Notes under the pieces: model-generated
Seen by the model: the letters and a program-made list of their open reading frames with translations, nothing else
What the model was told of the DNA's origin: nothing
The model's database searches: none
In this document: piece by piece, positions 49,401 to 60,879 of the stretch
Numbering within the stretch: the stretch's first letter is position 1
How the letters are laid out: each line of letters starts with the position of its first letter
Source of the DNA: Macrotrachela quadricornifera
Taxonomy: Eukaryota > Rotifera > Eurotatoria > Philodinida > Philodinidae
NCBI GenBank assembly: GCA_022393335.1
Contig: JAJEKB010021748.1
Span: forward strand, 1 to 64,000
DNA length: 64,000 bases
Direction: 5' to 3'
Program-made: the position numbers and the translations under genes

Positions 49401-51671
49401 TTCACCAAATGGACAATCGGGATGTAAATTACATCGACCACGTTTTATACATTGACCATCAAAACAAGTAAAACTATTTCGATCAGAACAATTCGATGAT
49501 TGATGTTGACGAGAACACCAGAATTCATCATCCAATCGATATGGACATCGATAATTGGGAAGGCAATGCAAATGATAAGGAATACACGTATTCGTTGATA
49601 GACATCGAAAATTAGGTCCGAGCATCGATGATTGAGAACAATGTCGAAGTGTCATTCGTTCATCAATTGATCCAGCACAATCAATGTGACCATCACCGAT
49701 TTGACTCAAATTCAAACATGAAAAACCTTGTTTAGTTGCTGTCGACGAAAGACAGAGATATGGATGAGTCTGATGACAAGTACTCGGAACAAAGTAAGAT
49801 CGATTCGTAAAATCATGTCGTGATGCTGCTTTGAGTGCTGAGTCAATAATGCGCTTCAATTGAGCATATTCATCTGAAGCATCAGCACAATCCCACTCAC
49901 CATCGTCTATCCAAAGTTGTTTAAAACATTGTCCATTTCTACACAATCGTTGACGTTCTGGACAGAGCCATGACTGTTGACAATTGAACAGATTTTCATC
50001 TTCACTCGATTCAACATCCCAAAATGTATCACAATATGAACGAAAAGAAAGTCGATTTTTTCTACGCGTTTCGCTCTGATTCATCGATATCGATGTTGAC
50101 GATTGTTCAATGTATTGACGAAGAAGTAAACATTCATCTTGTCTTTGATTATTACAATTCATTGAGGATATTTCTCGACCATCCCCAAACCACCATTGAT
50201 CAAATTTATTTTGACAATCTATGCTTGAATCTCCCAGTTTAGTCACGCTGAGACATGTTAACTGTTCGATTGAACAATGAAAACGATGACGCCATGCCAG
50301 AGTACAATTATTTTCGATTTTCATCTTTGTATGAGAGATATTTTGTGATGATCGACAAAAATGGTCTTCAACTATTTGACGTGAATTCAAATTTTCCGTA
50401 AATGGAATGAACTTCTCTATCACATTGATCAATGAATCACCACATTGAACTGTTCCATTGATTAGGACAACATCAGGCAATTTGTTTTGCCAATCTCTGG
50501 TGCGATTGAATAAAAAGAACAAGAATGGAGCGACTATTGCTTTGATTGGATACGGAATCATCAATGGACAAATTTGTTCGAGTTGTTTGGCACATTCACT
50601 ATCGTTATAACAAGAGCAACCATCATCTTTACGCCGTGATAGAATACATTTGAGAAGATATTGGCATTGTTCCTTTATACTACCATTCATCACTCTAGTT
50701 CTTTCATATATTCCATCGCTATCACCATAGCATCGTCCATTCGACATTGTCCAAAGTGCAGTAGTTTTGTGAGTTTCACACATGAAGTATTGATCACGTC
50801 CACTTTGACAAGTTAAAGGTCTTTTCGATTTTTGAAAGTCTAGTCGATGACGAATACATTGTCCATCGCCGCATGACCATTCGTTTGGCAAGCAAATATG
50901 GTCATCACACTTTGTATTTGCACGTTCTTTAGGACAGTTTTCACTCTTCTTGAACTGCATTTCATCTGACCAATCGAGACAATCGAACTCTCCATCGAGA
51001 AAGAATTGTTCAGGAATACACATTCCATTTTCAAAACGATATTCATCATTATCACATCGATTCATTTCCAATAGATCACAATTCTCTTCATCCATACCAG
51101 ACATATATTGTTGGTTCCCATCGCAAATCTCTCGCCAATCGAGGCATAATGCACCTGAATCGCATTTCAATGTCTCATAACAAACTATATCTCCATACAT
51201 TTGTACTCTCCACGGATTTTTATTACGAGTATTCATTTGTCGATCTAATGCCTCTGGAGCCGACTGGCCTATCGGTAGTTGATATTCACAGTTCTTTCCA
51301 AATGTTGATGGATGACGACATTCACAAAGATATCCATCTAGTCCAGATGAATTTCTCAAATAGTGTAAATATTGTTCGACTCGATCGAGACCTGATTTCC
51401 ATTGATGTAGAATAGTACTAACGGAGAGGTTTTTCGATTGAAGTTCATTAAAACGATACAGTTGTCCACCGTTCTGTTGGAATTGCATTGTATCGTTGTC
51501 TCGAGTCAAATTGATCGGCTGTTTCGGACGACGACAGTAAAAGAAAGGATGAATCAAAACACAATCATAGGATTCGATGTTGATACCATCATTAGTATTG
51601 TGAAGATAGATTTCATTTCTCACAAACAATACATTAAAGAGAATAACACTTACTTTGAGCATTAGAATCAT
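46466..51671 (-). CDS. Giant LDLa/EGF-repeat 7TM receptor, three exons
   Basis: Exons 51671-47951, 47888-46937 and 46872-46466 are separated by introns of 62 and 64 nt; about 1,690 aa. The start chosen (MILMLKVSVILFNVLFV) gives a signal peptide; an upstream ATG at 51776 is possible. The ectodomain has several LDL-receptor class A repeats (e.g. LCRNGQCFKQLWIDDGEWDC followed by ADASDE; SFTCFDGQCIKRGRCNLHPDC), then EGF-like modules (CHQLMNNKSEYICLCKTNF; CLNNGSCISH; CSHCLSNGRC). A rhodopsin-like 7TM domain follows: TM1 LGFFLALPNNLFSFVTL, TM3 ending VALERVY (DRY-like), TM5 GFLFISHFLLPLLINLCST, TM7 ITFYFFTFIPQIVMFFLY. Such receptors are known from invertebrates, with ligand unknown. One frame change between TM4 and TM5 (about 47075-47095) must be a sequence error or a lesion; all else is open. 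Confidence 0.8.
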
Positions 51672-51779
51672 CTTGTATCTAAAATGAGCCTCACTCCTAT
51701 AATAATCTTTATAAAACTGAGATTGTGACAAATACGAGAAAGAATGACTTTCACACTGTTCTGATTGAAGAGACATAAC

Positions 51780-52370
51780 ATAACAATGCTTTCTTCTGCA
51801 ACACGTTAACCAAATATCACTTTGTCACAACTCAGGTTTTGTTCACCGATTGACGACTATGGAATATATCTCAGACATCGCAGTGGTTCTTCTTCATCCT
51901 TCTCTTTCACAAAATCCTCCGTTGTCTATTTTTCTAAAAGGTGTCGATATATACATTTGCGATGTACATATTTTCTCCTCAAAAACTTCATGCAGGCGTG
52001 AGAACGGATTATTATGTAATAATTATATCCCTAATCTGAAGTGTCGACTTTGAAAATCTTAAATAAAATTCTTGTTTCTCTCATTTTTTGCACAACTTCA
52101 TAGAACCTGATGTGCTACTCACAAAAAACTACTTTTCGGTTCCATTAAATAGGTTTAAAAACACTGTGGGACCATTTTTTCATTCTATCGTTGCCGACAA
52201 AAATCACTTCCTCTAGATTTTGATTTTCTCTAAAAGAACAATCTTTATATTTAGAGTTTGCATTGAGAACTGAGCGATTGTTGTAGGCTCACCAAAATTT
52301 CGTCGCCATTAATCACTCGATAAAAACTCTAGGTTTCGACTCAGCTAAAAAGCCGAAAGAATTTGAAATT
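51780..52370. other. Intergenic, upstream of the giant receptor
   Basis: Nothing is supported beyond presumed promoter of the receptor gene. The right boundary is the second mariner. Confidence 0.4.
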
Positions 52371-52371
52371 A

Positions 52372-53611
52372 TTCGATCGGCAAGAAATGTTTTGCATTTT
52401 TTTCGAAAAAATTCCTTTTATTTTTCAACTTAAAAAATACAACTAGTTTTCAACAATGTATGCTCCATTACTATCTATGACTTGTCGCCAACGCTCTGGC
52501 AGAGAAAGAATCCCGGTCTCGTAGAAGTTTTCAGACTTTTGGTCAAAGAAGTTGGTCGGGTCCGTTTTGAGGTCGTCCTCGTCGTCGAATTTTTTCGCGC
52601 CCAAATAATTAGAAAGAGAACGAAACAAATGGTATTCTGTTGGGGTCAAGTCAGGAGAGTATGGTGGATGTGAAAGTGTAATCCATCCGAGCTTCAATAA
52701 TTTTTCACGAGTCGACTTTGCAATGTAAGGTCTGACGTGTCATGTAAAAAATAAATTCTGTCCTGCTTCCCACGAAGTTTTGCTGCAACTCGATCTAGTT
52801 GCTGACAGTAGAGATCATCAGTGACGGTGCAGCCAATTGGAAGGATCTTCCAATGAATAATCTCTTTGACACTCTACCATACGCTCAACATGATCTTCTT
52901 TGAGTGAAGATCATTTTTGGGCGTTGCTGCACCTGTTTGTCCAGCTCTTAGTCACTGTCGCTTGCGTGTATGGTTAACATATAACACCCACTTCTCATCG
53001 TCAGTAATAAGATTGCGGAGCCATTAGTAGTTGCGGTGAAACGTCATTGATTCCATACAAGCATTGACTCTGTATTGGAGCTGATGTGGTGACAGATCAT
53101 GTGGTATCCAAATTCCATATTTCCACGTTTTGCCCAATTCGTGCAGATGTGTTTCCATTGTAGTATGAGAGCACTCAAGTTGCTCTGCTAAACACCGCGT
53201 AGTCAATCTAGGATCTTCTTCGATAAGCTGCTGTAAATGGTCCATATCCACCTCTGATGGTCTTCTGGTATGAGGTAAAGCGTCGAGTTCAAAGTTGTCA
53301 TTCTTGAGCCGATGGAGCCAATGTTGCGCTGTGCGGATAGAGAGTGCATCTTTGCCCATCGTGCTACATATATTGCGTGTTGCTAACGTTGCTTTGCGAC
53401 CCAAACAGAATTCATGAAGCAAAAGTACTCGAAACTCCATACGTGATATCTTCATTTCTAATTCAAGATCAACATCAATACCCATAATTTTGTTTTTGTT
53501 CGAAAGCTATCTGTACTCTCTTTATATACCCTTAATATGGAAACTTCCAGAACTTTCTCGGTTGTTCTAAGATATTTGAGAAAAAAACGCAAAAAATTTC
53601 TTGCCAACCTA
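52372..53611 (-). mobile_element. mariner element, copy 2
   Basis: The right terminus ends TTGCCAACCTAA and is followed by TA (53612-53613). The left end (TTCGATCGGCAAGAAATG) is a decayed inverted match preceded by TA (52370-52371). It is 1,240 bp long, in the same family as the element at 12.8 kb, with the same orientation and internal layout. Confidence 0.85.
52443..53470 (-). pseudogene. mariner transposase, copy 2, stops and frameshift
   Basis: The N-terminal frame is open from about 53485 to 53024 (VLLLHEFCLGRKATLATRN, EEDPRLTTRCLAEQL). TAA at 53024-53026 follows HRNY. The frame continues with LITDDEKWVLYVNHTRKRQ (first catalytic Asp kept), then TGA and TAG in Trp positions. A 2-bp deletion in the block that should read HDNARPH (near 52733) shifts the frame and removes the second Asp. 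The C-terminal frame (52697-52443) keeps HPPYSPDLTPTEYHLF and the usual end. Copy 2 kept Arg and Asp where copy 1 has a stop and Asn, so the two decayed independently. Confidence 0.85.
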
Positions 53612-53613
53612 AT

Positions 53614-53991
53614 AACCAAAGATTTTCGAAGAATGTTGAAATAGGAATAAGATTTTGTTTGATTAAATGGATAATGTGATGGTGTGACCAATGGATTATC
53701 TTGACTTTGTTTAGTTGTATCATAGAAATGAAATTGTTGATTTTTATTGTAAACATTTAGGTCGATTGAAAATATCGATTCATTGTTTTTGTCGTAAACG
53801 ATTAAATGTGCAACATCACCTACACTTACCATACCATTTAATAATAAGCAATTAGAACAATTTGTTCGAATCGTATTGACATGTGGTGATAACAATTTAA
53901 TTATATTTCGTACGGAAGTTAGGGTCAAATTATTTGGCAAATTAAACGATGAACATATGTGTGTTCCGCAACACCAATAAATAAAGATCGC
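53614..53991 (-). pseudogene. Unidentified gene fragment cut by mariner copy 2
   Basis: The minus frame CCGTHICSSFNLPNNLTLTS, then VNTIRTNCSNCLLLNGMVSV, DVAHLIVYDKNNESIFSIDL and SHYPFNQTKSYSYFNILRKS is protein-like. It has paired Cys and several N-glycosylation sites, suggesting an extracellular domain. It runs directly into the transposon at 53611. No continuation is visible on the other side of the element. Family not recognised. Confidence 0.4.
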
Positions 53992-55160
53992 AGATCAAGG
54001 AAGGGAGGAAAAGAAAAAAAAGGAAATGTTTTTCTTTTATTTAAAAGAGAGAAAAATTTCATTGGTTTTTTTCTTTGATATATTAACCGATTCTCTCTTC
54101 ATGGTGAACGAGAAAATGATTTGAATAATGAGTTTTTGTTTGTTTTTTAAAATATTTTGAGATATATTTTATAAGATAAACAGTTCTTTTTCTTTTACAG
54201 ATTTTCTTTGGATATCTCACGTGATAAATTGGTTTAGTATATGAATCATCAATTCACTCTTTCTCAAGAGAAGAAAATAACAGATTGATATTCGTCAACG
54301 ATATTTAATCAATAAAATAGATAATTAAAACATTGACTAAGCTTGTGACTGATGAGTACATACTAATAATCAAGTAGAGGGTTTTTGGAAACAAAGATGT
54401 TAATGTCGTTTTCATTTGATTAAAAACAAAGTATTTTATTGATATCAATATGAGAAAATAAAAAACAAACTGAGAATATTTATAGACAAATTTTTGTTTG
54501 TGAATAAATAATAACGTTTTTGTTTTCAATTCGATAAAATTTCCATTGATGTTTTCATCATAAAGCGCCAATAATATGAAAAATAAACAAACTACCTGAA
54601 ATGCAACGCTTCCGTCACACCCACTAAAAATATTTGCAAATTTCGTATTCCCTTACTGCTGATTATAGAAATTGCGTGGAAATTTCTTTGTCTTATTTCA
54701 TTAATAACAGAAAGTATTAGACAAATTGAGGGAAAAGTTTATATTAATGTTATTGTAATTACATAAATTACGCTGAAGTTTCTTTGCACTTTATTAGGAA
54801 TTTTGGAATCTTCTTGAAGGTTTTTTTGGGTGCCTGCGGTAATTTCAAGAATTTCTCGTAGTTTTCTGTCATTAAATGATACGGAGATCATTTTAGATAT
54901 TATTGTAATTTTATAACTTCATTTATTATGTTTTTAGTGGCTAAGTGATTTCTAAAATTTGATTGTGTAAGAGAGAATTTCACTTTTTTGAGAGTCTGAA
55001 TACTGCCGCCCGCACCCTCAAAATAGTTTGATCGTGTTTAAGATGTTTTTTTCTCGGCGCTTTTTGTTGAAGACGGATGAGTGAGGATGAGGAAGTTACT
55101 TTTTTGGATACTTCTACACTTTTCCTTTCAATAAACAGTTGTTTTTTGTATAGAAACTAT
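53992..55160. other. Intergenic
   Basis: No gene is supported. The frame at 54305-54571 (minus) is AT-rich and without motifs. A CACCCTCAAAA motif occurs near 55014. Confidence 0.45.
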
Positions 55161-55163
55161 TGT

Positions 55164-57231
55164 CTAATCGGCTAGCAACAGTTTTTCATTACGTTCAATG
55201 ATCTTTTCCATTTTTCTTAAATTTTCATGACCACTAGGGTAGTTTTTTCGAAAAATACCGAAGCCTTTCTGATAATATTGCTTGGCTTGCTTATACTGTT
55301 TTAGACACTCGTAATTGGTTGCGGTTTTCCAGTAGGTAAAGCCAAGATCATGATGAGTGGGGATGAGACATTGCTCTTGAATTATAAGTGTCTTCATGTG
55401 ATAGTTCAACGATCCTTCGTAGTTTTTCATTTGGTGATATATGAGAGCAATATCTCTGTAACTATCAGCTAAGACAGGATGATCTGGAGGTAAACATTCC
55501 TTTCGGATAAATAATGAATGTTGATAATTCTCAAGAGCTAGTTGGTGATTATTTTCTTGTGTTTCATATATAGAGGCAAGACCTTGATATTGTGCAGCTA
55601 TGAGTAAGCGATCGTTACAGGTATCAAGTGCAAGCTGAAGAGCAGCGTGACGATGCTCCAATGCCAATGGTATATTACCTCGTCGATGGTATGTTAGAGA
55701 AATCAAACCGTGACAATCAATAATACGCGTGCGATTTTTAGGAGATACTTGACGAAGTTTATCTAATTCGTGCAAGAAACAATCCAGTTTTTCATCATTC
55801 GGCTTCTCGTCGCCATACATTTCCATTGCATGTCGAACAAAATCAGTGACGCGCTCGACGTTACCATTAGACTCTAACAGTTTCCTATAATATTGTCCAG
55901 CTTTATCTGTTTTACCCATCTCGTCAAGTAATATCACGAGTCTCATAAGCATAAGCTTGTCGTTATTACTCTCCTCATGAAGTAAACTTTTTTGCTTTTC
56001 TCGATGGATTCGCTCTAAAGGGTAATTAGTAGCATCATCTGCAATTAAACTTAATTTAAAGACCAAGATGTTACTGTAATTGTTCTCGATTTGATCAATT
56101 CGAAATATAGAACCAGGTATAAATAGTACTTCTGCTTCTGCATCACCGAACGCACTCACTGATGATATATCGCCGTATGATATCTTTGTAGTTTCTGCTG
56201 AAGTCACATGACATGGATGACATTCAATTTCAAATAAAACTCCATCTGGTCCAGCATATAATTCAGCTGCTGAGCCACAACGGCTGGTAGAAGTAAAACT
56301 ATTCAGTGAAATAAATCCACCAACGTATGATTTTAGACGCTCCAATTCATCTGGTTGCTACGATTGTCCACGATATACACGAAGGATATCATCCTGTTTA
56401 TCTAACGAAGAGAGTTCTTGTAATTGATTGCACAAGTCTCGGATAAAAAAGCGAAATAAAAATAATAAATCGATATCTTTCAAACGAAATGCTTTGTTCA
56501 GTAGACGATAAAGAAATGAATCATCTGTGTACCATCGCAAAGCATCCATCGGTTTATATGGTGAGATAAAATCATCGATTTTTTCTAATTCGCGTTTATC
56601 GCGACGATATTGATTTTTACACATTTCGACAAATTGGATTTGATCAGATGCTAATGGTTTGATCTGCATCAAAGTATCAATAATTAGTTGAGAATACATG
56701 AACTCAGCATCTAGTAAGCTTGTAGATTGCTCATCTGTTTTTAAACCAGAGAATGAAAACAGTAGCTTGTCATTCGTTCGTCCGTAGAGCGACAATTTTG
56801 GGAACAATTCATTCATATTGGAAGTAACAGCTAATATCTAAAGCGAGCTACTATGAATTAAGAAGTAATCAATAATGGATATATCTTACCTTTTTGTATT
56901 GGCGCGCCCATAGTTCGTGTGCTTTTTGGTCAAAACAATAGACATAAATAATAGAAATTCGTGATAAATGATGAATATTAGGAATGTACGTCTGACCTAA
57001 GCTTCCAGAAACGATCATGACGATATTTTGATCATCATTATATTGTAATAAATATTGTTCGCATTCATATGCGTTGTCGAAGACGATCAAACTCGAACAA
57101 TTTTGTACTGATGTTGACAGTTTAGATTGTAATTCTAAGTTTTCTGCACTTTTCCCCACTTGATCATCAAGCCAAACGAATTTGAAGAATTCCTGAAGCT
57201 TGTAATCATTCTCGCAATTCCGTGCAGTCAT
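55164..57231 (-). pseudogene. ADP-ribosyltransferase (R-S-E) with TPRs, ART-TPR 2, one stop
   Basis: Exon 1 (57231-56890) and exon 2 (56837-55164) are joined across a 52-nt intron. Order: a Rossmann-like domain (FKFVWLDDQVG to ISIIYVYC) as in ART-TPR 1; a helical linker (DALRWYTDDSFLYRLLNKAFR); the ART core with Arg in ILRVYRGQS, STS in SFTSTSRCG and ExE in DAEAEVLFIPGSIFRID; then about five TPRs (e.g. HRHAALQLALDTCNDRLLIA, ALENYQHSLFIRKECLPPDH, SLNYHMKTLIIQEQCLIPTH). It would be a mono-ADP-ribosyltransferase of about 670 aa. TAG at 56355-56357, right after the Arg motif, cuts it before the Ser and Glu motifs. The frame is otherwise intact throughout. Confidence 0.8.
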
Positions 57232-57239
57232 CACGTTTT

Positions 57240-57583
57240 TCTAAATAATTGCAAGTATTTCAGTCAGACCTGAAGAAAAAGTCTTCTAGAAAAAAAATTG
57301 CTCTTGTTTGTTCAAAATAGACACATTTTAAGTATTCTATGCAAACATACTGTAAAAGCAGAATCGTTCTGTTCTCTTTCGGCGCACCCTATTTGAACAA
57401 CCCGTTATAACGCTTCGCTAAAAATATTCTCTATATTCTTTAACGACATCATATTCAGTCTGCGTAGCAATAAATTGCGATAGAGCAGATGAAGAAAAAA
57501 ACACATATAGGCAAGCAATGCGCCACGTCTTGTTTTTTTTTATAAAGACGGTTATTTTTTTCTCGGACTTTTTTCGAGTAGAT
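57240..57583. other. Intergenic, upstream of ART-TPR 2
   Basis: No gene is seen. Presumed promoter region of the ART-TPR gene to the left, bounded on the right by the inverted-repeat element. Confidence 0.4.
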
Positions 57584-58055
57584 GCCTAATTCGACTTATA
57601 ATATAAACGGTACTTATAACACATGCCTAGGCATACTCATAAAAATATAGGAATTTAGTAATAGATATTCTATTATATATATCTTATATATAGACATGGT
57701 CATATAAGTATAGGAATTAGGAATNNNNNNNNNNGTCTATTTATGAGATATAACTATAAGAATATCTATTCCTAATTCCTAAACTTATATAACCATGTCT
57801 ATGTATGAGATATAAATAATAGAATATCTATTCCTAATTCCTATACTTATATGATCATGTCTATATATAAGATATAACTAAAAGAATATCTATTCCTAAT
57901 TCCTATACTTATATGACCATGTCTATTTATGAGATATATATAATATAATATCTATTCCTAATTCCTAAACTTATATGACCATGCCTATCTATGAGTTATT
58001 TTCGAATTGATATTATACAGTAAGTGATGCATTTATATTATAATTCGAATTAGGC
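57584..58055. repeat. Inverted repeat of 62-bp tandem units around an assembly gap
   Basis: The ends match as inverted copies (GCCTAATTCGACTTATAATA at the left, its counterpart ending TTCGAATTAGGC at the right). Right of the gap are about four 62-bp units built on CTATTCCTAATTCCTAAACT. Left of the gap the same unit appears in reverse orientation. The 10 Ns (57725-57734) lie close to the junction of the two orientations, where assemblers collapse palindromes. This is probably a fold-back-type element with variable unit number. Confidence 0.7.
57725..57734. other. Assembly gap (10 N)
   Basis: Ten unknown bases. The true length of missing sequence is unknown. Confidence 0.95.
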
Positions 58056-59160
58056 AACTCATGCTTTTTTCTACTTCCTGCAAGAAGTAAAAAAGTTTAT
58101 TTTGCGCGTTCGTTAAGAAAAAGGCTTGTTTTCTAATATGAAGATTCTTTAGAAATGATCCGGCTATATTCACAGCTGTTCTTGGGTCTAAAATGTTTTT
58201 TCAAAAATACAACCACAGAATAAGCTGAACTATATTTAAAGGTATAAGTTCAAGAGGAAAAAGACAGATTTCCGATTCCCGAGATTTTCTGAATTATGAT
58301 CAGATACCGAGATTATTATCGGATTTTTGGGGCGGGTGACGGCATGGGTGGGATCAGGTTGTGAGGGTCAGGATGAGGTTGTTGAGTTCTGGAGTTTTGT
58401 CAATAAAAAGGAGGGGGGACGATAAGATGAGAAATCGGTCCATCCCAGAAACTTGATTTTTTCCACTAAATAATCAAGACAGAGTGTCAAAACTTATTTA
58501 GTACATGAAAAAAAAGTTTTCATTGAAAGCCAAAGGTAAGCGACTGTAACGATTCGCACTGTAAAAAAAAAGGGTTTATGAAGTTAAGACATTGGCCACG
58601 TTGTAGCCCACCGGTGGGCTACGCTTTATTTTAACAAGAATCTGTATCGAACAGTATTTTCTTTTGATTTTTTCTGAAGCAGGAGGTTAAATATAAGGAG
58701 TCAACTGTGCTGCCTTTAGTTCTCTTTCTCGTAGAGAAGAGTCTTACATAAATTGTCTGATTGATTGATTGTCCGCAAGGTCAAAAAACACTGATTTTAG
58801 GCTGATTCTTTTATAAAACTTGGCCAAAGGTTAATCGGGATCGGGGAACTCGAATGTGATATTAGTTTTTCTAAAATGAAGATTTATCCGCTTTTTATTG
58901 ATCACTTATATTAATACTATTAGGAAAACTTCACGGAATTCAATAAGAGAAGTGTAAGTCAAGCTCAATATTGACTTAGAAACGCTCAATGACTTTAAGT
59001 ACATGGGTTTCAATGACTCAGAGATAACCAACATATGTATCCTAAGTAATTTACTGACAGTAGGATTTTGATTATTCTATAAAAAACAACTAAGGGACCA
59101 ATTTGCGAGCGTTACTTTTCTTAAGGGAAAATCCAAATGAATAGACTAGCATTTATATAT
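58056..59160. other. Intergenic with a perfect 20-bp palindrome
   Basis: No gene is seen. A perfect palindrome lies at 58603-58622 and a G-rich stretch at 58331-58420. Confidence 0.5.
58603..58622. repeat. Perfect 20-bp palindrome
   Basis: GTAGCCCACCGGTGGGCTAC equals its own reverse complement. It is much more GC-rich than its surroundings. It could be a transposon-end hairpin or a dyad binding site; no gene start is adjacent. Confidence 0.7.
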
Positions 59161-59162
59161 GT

Positions 59163-59799
59163 CATGTTCTATTTAAAGCCAGTGATCCATCTATCAGACA
59201 ACAAGATAGAGCTTCTTCCCGGACTCTTACCTTTCGTACCAAACATGCCTGTGAATTAGGACTCTCAAACGGCACTCAGGATATTTTTCGAGAGCTCAAT
59301 ATAGTATGCATACGGAAACCATTATATGCGCTCGTGGAAGTTAGTACATCGCAATTAGAAACAAATCTCGATGGTCTTTGTCCCAAACTAATTCCTATTC
59401 CATTAACCAAAAAACGATATTTACAGTTCCCATTAAATAACTCTTCGGACATCTGTTCGAACGAGTGCAAGGTGGAAGAAAAATTCCACAAGTGATTCAA
59501 GTTACAAGAACACAACTGCCAATTGTACCTGCCTTCGCAATAACTACTTATAAGGCGCAAGGGCTCACAATGAATAAAATCGTAGTCGATTTTCAAGTTC
59601 CAGTTGGAACATAGCAAGTCGCATCGATTTATGTACCATCCAGTAGAGTAAAGAAAGCGGAAGACATAGTTATTCTTCGACCTTTCGATATGAAGGTTCT
59701 ACAAGTTCGACCTACTTTGGCTGAAGATGCCGAGCTGAAATGTTTAGATGAACTTGACAGAAAGACAAAGCAAGAATATTCTTCTTTCACGTTTTGAAC
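59163..59799 (+). pseudogene. Helitron helicase C-terminal remnant
   Basis: Pieces in shifting frames read FYLKPVIHLSDNKIELLPGL, ELGLSNGTQDIFREL, IRKPLYALVEVSTSQLETN, LDGLCPKLIPIPL, IQVTRTQLPIVPAFAITTYK, AQGLTMNKIVVDFQVPVGT and IYVPSSRVKKAEDIVILRPF. This is the C-terminal half of the Pif1-like helicase of Helitron Rep/Hel proteins, including the TYKAQGLT motif. Helitrons transpose as rolling circles. Stops (TGA after KFHK in one frame, TAG after PVGT) and frame changes make it a pseudogene. The Rep nuclease part is absent. Confidence 0.75.
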
Positions 59800-60013
59800 G
59801 TGTATAAATAGATACTTTGCTATGAGTAAAGTGTTATAGCAAGAATATAAGGCGTCTCATGATACGAAATTGTCGTAAAATAATTATTCATCTGCTTTAT
59901 TTATATCTATGTTAATCCTTGTAGTTGTCACTTTACTTTTGTTGTGTCAGATATTTCCTATAATATTTTTTATCGCTTTCTTTTCTTATTGTTTTTTCTT
60001 TTTAATGTAATCA

Positions 60014-60224
60014 CATGGATCTTCCCATCTGTAATGTCATTTATTTAAAATATTTAACCGTCTATCGAAATCTTCGTAAAAATATCTGCTGTTCTACATA
60101 TGAGAGTATGTAATTTAAATTAAAAATGAACTTATACACACAATATTATATTAAAAATCTACGATCTAAAAACAGTCTATCTACGAGAAAGAGCTAAGCG
60201 AGTGCCCGCACGAGCGTTACTTGT
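60014..60224 (+). repeat. Helitron-type 3' tail, copy B
   Basis: It lies about 215 bp after the helicase end and is similar over its length to 13992-14213, ending at the same CTTGT. The hairpin here is GTGCCCGCAC (60202-60211). Its place after the helicase is what identifies both copies as Helitron ends. Confidence 0.6.
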
Positions 60225-60229
60225 CTCAA

Positions 60230-60879
60230 TAAAAGAAAACGTTTGAAATACATAAACTTAGCTAAGAATCCTATTTCATAGTCTCGTTTTCTCCCTCCAT
60301 ATTTTCAATTCAAAGATTTCGAAAGAGAATGCCGTAATAACCACTTAATAATAAACGTGACAGACAGTCGAAACTCATCGTAGATTCCTTTGACTCTCTC
60401 CTTCGAAAAAGATACCTATCCTTTTCCATCAAAAGAAGAAAACTGTTTAGGTTAATTGGATTTGAAGATCTTGTATGTGATGTTAGGATCATAAGAACAG
60501 AATTCAGATTCGATTAACTCGAACCTACCTGATGAGACCCTTAAGCAAAATCGAAATGCGTCGTAGCATGCTTTGACTCACCCCTCACCCTCACCCTTAT
60601 GGCTATTTTTTGAGTAGTAAGTACATAGTGTTTAGAAGTAAATCAAGCACAACTTTTTTATAGTACATTGAAATGAGCTGAAAATTTGGGGTTTTCAGTT
60701 TAGAATGATGACCTATCAAACACACATAAGAAAAATCAAAAATTTTATGTATCATACCCTATACTGCCCATCCTCTATGCGTATAAGGACGCTCTCTCAA
60801 AAATTCACATCAGCTTCATCTCTTTAATAGTTTTACGAAAACTCAACCTTTGACAAATAGTTATTCTTACATAGGTTAG
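60230..60879. other. Intergenic
   Basis: No gene is seen. A (CACCCT)-rich patch lies at 60578-60597. Confidence 0.45.

Noticed and set aside
52378..53600. Viral or LTR-retrotransposon coding sequence
   Set aside because: No protease, integrase, capsid or LTR pairs seen anywhere in the window; the only RT belongs to a non-LTR element.
54305..54571. Hydrophobic minus-strand frame as a membrane protein
   Set aside because: Hydrophobicity follows from T-rich DNA; no conserved residues or supporting exon structure.
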